Assembly: GCF_008386585.1 (NCBI RefSeq)
Contig: NZ_VUOB01000028.1
Coordinates: 124,001-188,000, forward strand
DNA length: 64,000 nucleotides
Direction: 5' to 3'
Origin: Solihabitans fulvus
Lineage (GTDB): Bacteria; Actinomycetota; Actinomycetes; Mycobacteriales; Pseudonocardiaceae
Shown: positions 44,126-51,355 of the stretch, one piece after another
Numbering within the stretch: position 1 is the stretch's first letter
Layout of the letters: every line of letters begins with the position of its first letter
Position numbers and translations under genes: made by a program
The notes under the pieces: generated by a model
Told to the model about the DNA's origin: nothing
The model's database searches: none
What the model saw: only the letters and a program-made list of their open reading frames with translations

Positions 44126-44244
44126 CGCACGCTCCTCAGGCCACCGAGTGGATCGGCCCCGTCGGCGGCAGCCGCGGCGTCCACGCGGCCACTCCCGGCC
44201 ATCCCGAGGCGGCCAGGTCCGCATCGCGCACCGATCAACAGCAT
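44122..44244 (-). CDS. Small coupled ORF (40 aa) before exporter gene
   Basis: ATG at 44244 is preceded by GGAGGTG at good spacing. The 40-codon product (starting MLLIGARCGPG) ends with a TGA that overlaps the exporter ATG. The strong ribosome binding site and overlap suggest it is translated, if only to couple the exporter. No family. Confidence 0.4.
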   Translation of the reverse strand: MLLIGARCGPGRLGMAGSGRVDAAAAADGADPLGGLRSVR

Positions 44245-44300
44245 GAACACCTCCGCTCGTAGATTCCGGTGGGACGTGCTGCTCGGCCAGAACCGTGTGA

Positions 44301-45062
44301 CTAGCCGATGTGCGTGCCTCCGTCCACCGTCAGGGTGGCGCCGGTGATGTAGGACGCCGCGTCGGAGACAAGGAAGACCAGAGCCGCGGCGAGTTCGTCT
44401 GGCCGCCCGACGCGGCCCGCGAGCACTCGCGGCATCATCGCCTCGAGATAGCCCTCGGCGTAGCCGTCGGTCATCGCGGAGGTGAAGAACCCTGGCGCCA
44501 GGGCGTTGACGCGGATGCCCTTGCTGGAGGTCCACTGCTGGGCGAGATCGCGGGTCAGCCCGAGGATCCCGGCCTTCGACGCCGAGTAGGCCGCCTGCGG
44601 CAGGCCTCCCGTGACCATCGCGAGGATGCTGGAGACGTTGACGATGGCACTGCCCGGCAACATCACCGCGCCCGCGGCCTGCGCCATCCAGTAGGAGCCG
44701 TTGAGATTGATGTCGATGACCTCGCGGAACTGCTCCGGGGTTTCGTCCGTCGCGGGTTGCTCACTGCTGACCCCGGCGTTGTTGACGAGAATGTCCAGCC
44801 GCCCGAACTCGCGCACAGCCGCGTCGACCAACGCACGGCAGTCCTGCGGGTTGGCAACGTCGGTAGGCACGGCGACGGCCCGGCGACCACGCTTCTCGAC
44901 GGCCGCGCGCGTGGCCTCCAGCCCCTCGATGCGCCGCGCCCCGAGCACGACGTCCGCGCCGGCCTCGGCGACCGCGGTGGCGAAGGCGACGCCCAGTCCG
45001 GAGGACGCGCCCGTGACCACGGCGACCCGACCGTCGAGCCGGAAGCGGTCAAGCACGCTCAT
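44301..45062 (-). CDS. SDR-family ketoreductase of the biosynthetic operon
   Basis: 253 residues with TGASSGLG, NNAG, catalytic Ser in VNVSSI and YSASK, ending VDGGTHIG. Typical NAD(P)H-dependent SDR of the FabG/gluconate 5-dehydrogenase branch. In this operon it most plausibly reduces a keto group formed by the oxoamine synthase, ThDP enzyme or ketosynthase. The ATG has GAGGGGC in front and overlaps the stop of a 14-codon ORF. Confidence 0.85.
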   Translation of the reverse strand: MSVLDRFRLDGRVAVVTGASSGLGVAFATAVAEAGADVVLGARRIEGLEATRAAVEKRGRRAVAVPTDVANPQDCRALVDAAVREFGRLDILVNNAGVSSEQPATDETPEQFREVIDINLNGSYWMAQAAGAVMLPGSAIVNVSSILAMVTGGLPQAAYSASKAGILGLTRDLAQQWTSSKGIRVNALAPGFFTSAMTDGYAEGYLEAMMPRVLAGRVGRPDELAAALVFLVSDAASYITGATLTVDGGTHIG

Positions 45063-45103
45063 GGCGCGCGCCCCTCACCGGTGGTTTCGGTGTTGTCCAC
45101 CAT
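45059..45103 (-). CDS. Minimal leader ORF (14 aa)
   Basis: ATG at 45103 follows GGAGAAGGAG and opens a 14-codon ORF (MVDNTETTGEGRAP) whose TGA overlaps the SDR ATG. It bridges part of the 110-bp gap after the oxoamine synthase gene. Probably a translational coupler, not a functional peptide. Confidence 0.35.
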   Translation of the reverse strand: MVDNTETTGEGRAP

Positions 45104-45172
45104 GGGTTTCTCCTTCTCCGCTTGGCCGACCTGATGGCCTGCCGGTGGGTGTGGCGTGCCTCGGCGGAGGCG

Positions 45173-46420
45173 TCAGACCCCGAGGCGCCGTCGGTAGGTC
45201 AGGAGGGTGCGCAGGAAGCCGTCCATCTGTTCCTCGGTGTGGCCCGCGTGCGGGAACAGGCGCAGCAGCGCCTGGTTGCGTGCGACGGCCGGGTAGGAGA
45301 AGACGGGGACGAGGTAGCCGTCCTCGACGAACCACTCCCGCATCTGTAGGGCGGCGGCGTCGTTTCCGATCGGCACCGAGAGCATGTACGACTCGGTCGG
45401 CGTCGTCGGCGTGTTGATGTCGTGCATCTGCTGGCGAAGGCGGGCGGCATGCGCCAGGTAGTCGTCGACGATCTTCGGGTTGCCAGCAAGGACCTCGATG
45501 GTGCGCTCGGCGGCGTAGGCGGTGGGCGGTTGGATGGCGGCCGTGAACATCGAGGTGCCCGACAGCAGTTCGAAGGCGTCGATGGCCTCAGCCGGCCCGG
45601 CGATCGCGCCGCCCTCCAGGCCGATGGCCTTCGACAGCGACACCATCACGAAGTCGGCTCGCTCTCGGATCGCGGCCGCCTCCCGCGCGTACGGACGGTT
45701 CTCGGGCCCGTAGACCATGAAGCCGTTCGCGTCGTCGATCATGCTGATGGCGCCGTGCCGGTCGCACTCGTCGAGGATCTCCACGATCGGTCCCATGGTG
45801 CCGTCGGCCGAGTAGATGCTCTCGGCGATCACCACGGTCTTGCGGGTCCGGACCCGGCCGAGGATGCGGGCCAGGTCGACGACGTCGTTGTGTCGGAACG
45901 CGTGGACGTTGCGGCCGTAGCCAAGTCCTTCCAGGCCCTTCCAGATACTCCAGTGGACGTCGCGGTCGACGACGAAGACGGTGTCGCGATTGCGCACCTC
46001 GATCCCGACGTCGAAGTGCGCGGAACTGCTCATGGCGTTCACGAACCCGATGTTGGCCAGTAGCCCGGTGGCGAAGCTGATGGCCCGTTCCTTGCCGGTG
46101 TGGCGGGCGATCGTCTCCTCCAGCACCTGATGCGGGCGGCAGATCCCCTGGGTCATCCTGGATCCGCTGGTGCTCAGGCCGTGGGCGAGCGCACCCTCGG
46201 CGAAGTGTCGTCGGACCGGAACGTGGCGCTCCAGATCGAGAAAACTGATGCTGGCGAAGTTCACCAGTTCGCGGCCGTTACGGACGATGGTCGCACCGAC
46301 CGGACCGTCCACCACCGGCGGGCGGTAGGCGGTCTCGTGGGTGTTCGCCTCGACGAAGGCGGCGAAAGCCCATGGGGCCAGGCGGTCCACGGACTGTGCG
46401 GAGGCGCGGGAGGCGGTCAT
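45173..46420 (-). CDS. Alpha-oxoamine synthase-family PLP enzyme
   Basis: 415 residues of the fold-type I group that includes 8-amino-7-oxononanoate synthase, KBL and CqsA. Features: STSGSRMTQGICRPHQVLEE, SFATGLLANIG, HNDVVDLARIL and the PLP lysine in SLSKAIGLEGG (Lys264). Such enzymes condense an amino acid with an acyl thioester, releasing CO2 to give an alpha-aminoketone. The usual DEAHG sequence is DDANG here (Asn232 for His). The ATG overlaps the stop of the condensation-domain gene, so it may take an acyl group from that system. Confidence 0.85.
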   Translation of the reverse strand: MTASRASAQSVDRLAPWAFAAFVEANTHETAYRPPVVDGPVGATIVRNGRELVNFASISFLDLERHVPVRRHFAEGALAHGLSTSGSRMTQGICRPHQVLEETIARHTGKERAISFATGLLANIGFVNAMSSSAHFDVGIEVRNRDTVFVVDRDVHWSIWKGLEGLGYGRNVHAFRHNDVVDLARILGRVRTRKTVVIAESIYSADGTMGPIVEILDECDRHGAISMIDDANGFMVYGPENRPYAREAAAIRERADFVMVSLSKAIGLEGGAIAGPAEAIDAFELLSGTSMFTAAIQPPTAYAAERTIEVLAGNPKIVDDYLAHAARLRQQMHDINTPTTPTESYMLSVPIGNDAAALQMREWFVEDGYLVPVFSYPAVARNQALLRLFPHAGHTEEQMDGFLRTLLTYRRRLGV

Positions 46421-48390
46421 GGCGAGGGTTCTCCTCCACAGTGGACACGGGATGATAGGGGCTTCAGGGCTGCGGCGAGGTGGCCGAGCGAGGTCGTCCC
46501 GGCCAGCTCGTCCGACGCGATCCCGGTGAGGCCGGACTTGTGCAGCAGCGCCAGCAGCCGAGGGATGGCGACCAGCGTGACGCCGTGGTCGGCGAGGCAG
46601 CGGTTCATGTCCACAGCGCCGGGGCCGTCGACGGAGTCGGCCGCTGGCTCGTCGGGTCGGACGGCGGCCACGGCGGCGGCCAGGGCGCGTTCGGCGACCG
46701 TCGCGGGCGGCCGCGACGGAATCCGCGGGGTGCCCGTGCCGCCGGTGGTGCGGGATCGGTCGGGGCGACGGCCGGACTCGGGGCAGGCCGGGGAAAGGAC
46801 GTAGCGGCCCGGTGCCAGGAGGCCGGGCACCTCACCGAGCTGGTCGAGCAGGTGGCGGTGCAGATCGCCGGAGGTGACCTCGGGGGCGGTGCGGGCGTGC
46901 GCGACGAGGTGCGGCTCGTCGCCCTGCTCCTCTTCGGCGTCCCCACTGGGCGCCACCGTCACCTCGAGCACTCCAGGATGGCCGCGCAGCACGTCTTCGA
47001 CCGTGGTCAGGCACACCCAGCCCTGCGGGGCGCGCCACCATCCGGAGCCGGCCGGTGTGCGCGAGCGCGCCGGGACCGGGCACTCGGCACCGTCGGCGAG
47101 CGCGCGCAGGAGACCACACAAGCGGATGGCCAACGCCACGGCCTGCCCGGCGTCGAGCAGGTGATCCCCAACGGTGACATCGATTGTGACGACCCCCGCG
47201 TCGCGGCTGACGTCAACATAGAGCGTGTCGCAGGGTTCGTCAGGCGCGCTGGTGATCCAGGTGGCGGACCCGTTCGGCGGGGTGTCCTGCACGGGGACCA
47301 GGTAGTCGCGTGGCCACGAGTAGCAGTTGTACTCGATGGTGGGCACGGTCAGGACACCACGACGGCGGTCCATGCTGGCCCAGGCGGCGACCAGTTCCGC
47401 TGGGCGGTACCGACCGTGCCGGTAGGCCGCGGCGCAGGCGGCGGCGACCGAGGCGACCACCTCGCCGAACACCGCGCCAGGCCGGAGATCGATCTGCACC
47501 GGAACCGTCAGCGCCTGGACGTCGACGCTGGTGCGCAGAACGGCCCTGGCCCGGTTGGAGACCACCACTGACGCGAGGAACCGGTGTTCACCGGTGCGGG
47601 TGGCGACGTCGTGGGCCAGCGCCGCCAGCACAACGACCTCCGGGCTGGCCCGATAACGCCGGGCGACGCGTTCGAGGTCGTCGTACGCGCCAACCGAGCG
47701 GTGCTGGAGGCGGTGACGCCCTGCGCCGTTGTCGGTCCCGCCGAACGGGGCCAGCACGCCGGTCGGGTTGCTCGCGAGCCGCCTGAGCCACTCCCGCTCC
47801 GCCGCGCGGGCGCGTGCCGGGTCCTGGGCGGCGACCGAGTCGAGCGGGTGCATGGCTGCTGCCTGTGCCGGTCCGTCGTCGCCGCGCAGTTGGTCGTGCA
47901 ACTGGTTGATCAGGACCGCCAGTCCCCATCCGTCGATCATGACGTGGTGGGCGGCCACCAGGACCGCACGCGGTTCTCCCGCTTCCAGCAGCACCCTGGC
48001 GAACCAGGGCGGCTCCCGCTCGGGATCGATCGGGCGGGCCGCCAGCGCCGCCGTGGCGGCCTCCAGGGTGCCGGCATCGGCGGTGGGAACGTCGACGTAG
48101 TCGACCGGCGGCGGGGCCCAGTCCGCGCGGTGGACGTGTTGGATCGGGTGGAGCGGGTCGATGGTGCTGCGCAGCGCCTCGTGGCGGGCGGTGAGCGACG
48201 CGAGCGCCAGGTGCACGTCGGCGACGGTCGCCCGAGGCGGGATGCGGCAGTGGTCGGCGAGCGGTGTCGGGTTCACCCGCCGTGGTGCGGGAATGGTGCG
48301 TTCGTACCAGTGCCACTGCTGGATCCAGGTCAGCGGCCCGCTCCGGGTGACGGTGGCGGGACCCGGGGTCGCATCCGAAAGGTGGTCCAC
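46417..48390 (-). CDS. Stand-alone NRPS-type condensation domain with degenerate carrier-like tail
   Basis: 657 residues from a GTG 8 bp after the ketosynthase. Residues about 15-460 form a condensation domain with the active HHVMIDG (148-154). Residues about 575-645 resemble a peptidyl carrier protein (VDMNRCLADHGVTLVAI then a final ELAGTTSLGHLAAAL), but the usual G-x-D-S-L is G-V-T-L: the phosphopantetheine Ser is gone, Thr605 taking the place of D-S. The C domain should form an amide or ester between two acyl/amine partners; the tail probably acts only in docking. Confidence 0.8.
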   Translation of the reverse strand: MDHLSDATPGPATVTRSGPLTWIQQWHWYERTIPAPRRVNPTPLADHCRIPPRATVADVHLALASLTARHEALRSTIDPLHPIQHVHRADWAPPPVDYVDVPTADAGTLEAATAALAARPIDPEREPPWFARVLLEAGEPRAVLVAAHHVMIDGWGLAVLINQLHDQLRGDDGPAQAAAMHPLDSVAAQDPARARAAEREWLRRLASNPTGVLAPFGGTDNGAGRHRLQHRSVGAYDDLERVARRYRASPEVVVLAALAHDVATRTGEHRFLASVVVSNRARAVLRTSVDVQALTVPVQIDLRPGAVFGEVVASVAAACAAAYRHGRYRPAELVAAWASMDRRRGVLTVPTIEYNCYSWPRDYLVPVQDTPPNGSATWITSAPDEPCDTLYVDVSRDAGVVTIDVTVGDHLLDAGQAVALAIRLCGLLRALADGAECPVPARSRTPAGSGWWRAPQGWVCLTTVEDVLRGHPGVLEVTVAPSGDAEEEQGDEPHLVAHARTAPEVTSGDLHRHLLDQLGEVPGLLAPGRYVLSPACPESGRRPDRSRTTGGTGTPRIPSRPPATVAERALAAAVAAVRPDEPAADSVDGPGAVDMNRCLADHGVTLVAIPRLLALLHKSGLTGIASDELAGTTSLGHLAAALKPLSSRVHCGGEPSP

Positions 48391-48398
48391 GGCCGGCC

Positions 48399-49661
48399 TC
48401 AGACTGCCCGGACGACGAGAGCGGCGTTGTGGCCGCCGAAACCGAACGAGTTGCTGAGCGCGATCCGCACACGCTCGTGGTGCTGCGTCCGGTGCGGCAC
48501 GAAGTTGATGTCCGGGTCGATCGGCTCGTCGCAGTTGATCGTCGGCGGGACGTCGCCGGTGCGCAGGACCTGGATCGACGCCACGAGCTCGACCGCCCCT
48601 GCGGCGCCGATCATGTGCCCGGTCATCGACTTGGTGGAGCTCACCGGGATCTGGGTGACGCGATCGCCCAGCACCTTCCGCAGGACGGCGGTCTCGGTGG
48701 CGTCGTTGAGCACCGTTCCGGTGCCGTGCGCGTTGACGTAGTCCACGTCCGCCCCCGTGATCCCCGCGTCCCGCAGCGCCGCATCGACGGCAAGGCACGC
48801 GCCCCGGCCCTCCGGATGCGGGGCGGTCCAGTGATGGGCGTCGGAACTGGCTCCGTAACCGGCGAGTTCGGCCAGGGCCCTCGCCCCTCGCCGGTCGGCC
48901 ACTTCGGCGGCCTCCAACACCACCACGGCGGCTCCCTCGCTCATCACGAACCCGTCGCGGCGCGCGTCGAAGGGCCGGCACGCCGCGGTCGGGTCGTCGT
49001 TGCGTTTGGACAGCGCGCGGGCGTTGCCGCTGCCCGCGAGGTCGACGGTCGTGACGCAGGCGTCGGCGCCGCCGGCCAGGACGATGTCGGCCTCTCCGCT
49101 GCTGATCATGCGCATCCCCGCGCCTATCGCGTCGGCGCCGCTGGCGCACGCCGTGCTCTGGGCCCGGCTGGGCCCCTGGGTGCCCAGCCGCATGCTGATC
49201 TCGCCGGCAGCGCTGTCCATGGCGGTCGTGACCTGGGTGAACGGGCCGATGGCCCGCGGGCCCTTGTCGCGCAGCCGGTTCGCGGCTCGGTAGATCGAAC
49301 TCACCGGGCCGTAGCCGCTGCCGATGATCACGGCGATTCTCGGCGCCAGGCCGTCGTCGACGACGAGTCCGGCGTGCTCGCAGGCCTCCAGTGCCGCGGT
49401 GAGGGCGTACTGCGCGTACGGGTCGGCGCGACGGCTGACCGTCGGTGGCATGTAGCGGCCGGGCGTGAACCCACGGACCTGGCCGCCGATCCGGACCTCG
49501 AGATCAGTCACGTCGATCGCGTCAACGGTGTCGATGCCGCTGCGCCCGGCCAGCATCGCCGTCCAGGTCTCGTTGACGCTGTGGCCCAGCGGCGTCACCG
49601 CCCCGTACCCGGTGACCATCACCCGGCGGCTGGCGTCGCACCGGTCTCCTGCGTCTGTCAC
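48399..49661 (-). CDS. FabF-like beta-ketoacyl synthase
   Basis: 420 residues. The complete Cys-His-His triad is seen: Cys172 in STACASGAD, His312 in NAHGTGT and His349 in MTGHMIGAAGA. It is a type II KAS that extends or condenses an acyl chain, normally on an ACP; none is found nearby. The GTG start overlaps the ThDP gene stop (GTGA). A solitary KS with oxoamine synthase and ThDP genes suggests chain building or acyl loading. Confidence 0.9.
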   Translation of the reverse strand: MTDAGDRCDASRRVMVTGYGAVTPLGHSVNETWTAMLAGRSGIDTVDAIDVTDLEVRIGGQVRGFTPGRYMPPTVSRRADPYAQYALTAALEACEHAGLVVDDGLAPRIAVIIGSGYGPVSSIYRAANRLRDKGPRAIGPFTQVTTAMDSAAGEISMRLGTQGPSRAQSTACASGADAIGAGMRMISSGEADIVLAGGADACVTTVDLAGSGNARALSKRNDDPTAACRPFDARRDGFVMSEGAAVVVLEAAEVADRRGARALAELAGYGASSDAHHWTAPHPEGRGACLAVDAALRDAGITGADVDYVNAHGTGTVLNDATETAVLRKVLGDRVTQIPVSSTKSMTGHMIGAAGAVELVASIQVLRTGDVPPTINCDEPIDPDINFVPHRTQHHERVRIALSNSFGFGGHNAALVVRAV

Positions 49662-51355
49662 TGGGGAACCACCTCGGCGTCGCGGATGGGCGGGGCGATG
49701 TCGTCGGGGGCGACCTGTGCCATGAGCACGGCAGTGCCGCCCTGCGCGCAGAACCGCCGCGCGGCAAGGATGTCGTCGGTCAGCGTGGCCTTGTCGCGCA
49801 GCACTCGACAGTGGATGTCCGGCCCGTCCACCGCAGGCGGCGGCGTGCCGGGGCGAACGAAGGAATAGCGCGCGGCGTCGAGGCCGAGGCGGGCGCGTTG
49901 GGCGTCCAGCCAGCCGTAGCCGCCGTTGCACAGCACCACGTACAGAACGCCGCCGTGGGACGGGGCGGCTGCGGCGATGTCCGCGCGGGCCGCGAGGAAC
50001 GCTCCGTCCCCGACGAACGCGGTGACCTCGTGGTCCGGGGCGGCCACCTTCACCCCGATGGCCGCCGACGCGCCGAAGCCAAGGGGCGTTTGCTCCGACG
50101 GCACGATGGACCCGCCGCCGGCGTGGAAGGGGAAACAGTAGGACCACATGTCCTGCAACCCGTTCTCCTGCACCAGCACGCGCGGCTCGCTGGCGGTTGT
50201 GTCGAGCGCGGCCAACAACTCGGCGACCCGAATCCCCGGCAGCGTCGCCGCGCGGGCCAGTTCCTCCTTCACCTCAAGCCACATCGCCTCGCGGGCGACG
50301 GCGATCTCGTTCGCCCACACCGTGATCGCGGCCGTGTGCTCGGCCCCTCGGTCCTCGTCCAGCGCCCACGACCAGCCGAGCACGGCATGCCGGGCGTCTC
50401 CGAGCACGCGCGGACCAGGGAACTCGGCGGACAACCCGGCCGGATCGAGGTTGACCTGCACCACGGTGACCGAGGGCCACGGCGTTCCGCCCTCGACGAC
50501 GGTCTCCTCGAGTCGACCGGCGAGCGACACCACCAGGTCACAGGATGACCAGAGCGCACGCGCGGGGGCCGTAGCGTAGAGGCCTGCCACACCGCAGAAC
50601 AGCGGGTGGCGCTCGTCGACGGCACCGCGGCCGGACGCGGTGGTGAACAGCGCCGCACCGAGGCGTTCGGCGAAGCGCTCGACCGCGCCGTCGTCGTTGC
50701 GGTGTCGCATTCCGCCGCCCACCAGCACCACCGGACGCCGGCCGGCGCGGATCGCCGCCAGTGCCGGCCCCGGCAGCACGGGAACGGACTCCGGGACCAG
50801 TGGCACCGGCAGCGTTGGCCGCGGTACGGGGACACGGATCTCCGCCGTGCGGACGTCGTCGGGCACTTCCAGGTACACGGGCCCGGACGGCGGCCCCACG
50901 GCCCGGGTCAGCGCCGTCACCGTCGCGGGGACGACCCGGTCGGGATGACCGACCCGGTGCGCCCACCGCACGAGGGGCGCGGTCACGGCGACCTGGTCGA
51001 GTTCCTGGAATCCGCCGCTGCCCCTGCGCCGTTCCGGCACGCCTGCGGCGAGCACGAGGACCGGCGCGCCGGACTCCCTCGCCTCCAGCAGCCCAGTGGC
51101 CGCATGCGTGACAGCCGGCCCCTTGCCCAGTGCGCACACGGCGATCCGGCCCGACTGAAGCGCGTAGCCGGTCGCCATGTACATCGCGTTGCGCTGGTCG
51201 CGGCAGGGCACGAGGTCCAGGCCTGCGGCGTCCAGGGCGCGCAGCAACTCCAGGTCGTCGCCGGGAAGCCCGAAGCAGGTGTGCACGTCGTTCGCCACCA
51301 GCACGTCGACGATGGCGGACCACGCGTCGGCGTACCGCTTGCCCACCGTGGTCAC
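49658..51355 (-). CDS. ThDP-dependent decarboxylase/carboligase
   Basis: 565 residues with the three domains of the acetolactate synthase/benzoylformate decarboxylase class. The ThDP/Mg motif begins at GDGAFLAARADI and ends at NGG. The catalytic-Glu position in the usual HEQ sequence reads RDQ (Asp53), an unusual substitution. Such enzymes decarboxylate an alpha-keto acid and can join the acyl anion to an aldehyde. The adjacent reductase fusion could provide that aldehyde. GTGA overlaps on both sides make it tightly coupled. Confidence 0.85.
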   Translation of the reverse strand: MTTVGKRYADAWSAIVDVLVANDVHTCFGLPGDDLELLRALDAAGLDLVPCRDQRNAMYMATGYALQSGRIAVCALGKGPAVTHAATGLLEARESGAPVLVLAAGVPERRRGSGGFQELDQVAVTAPLVRWAHRVGHPDRVVPATVTALTRAVGPPSGPVYLEVPDDVRTAEIRVPVPRPTLPVPLVPESVPVLPGPALAAIRAGRRPVVLVGGGMRHRNDDGAVERFAERLGAALFTTASGRGAVDERHPLFCGVAGLYATAPARALWSSCDLVVSLAGRLEETVVEGGTPWPSVTVVQVNLDPAGLSAEFPGPRVLGDARHAVLGWSWALDEDRGAEHTAAITVWANEIAVAREAMWLEVKEELARAATLPGIRVAELLAALDTTASEPRVLVQENGLQDMWSYCFPFHAGGGSIVPSEQTPLGFGASAAIGVKVAAPDHEVTAFVGDGAFLAARADIAAAAPSHGGVLYVVLCNGGYGWLDAQRARLGLDAARYSFVRPGTPPPAVDGPDIHCRVLRDKATLTDDILAARRFCAQGGTAVLMAQVAPDDIAPPIRDAEVVPQ

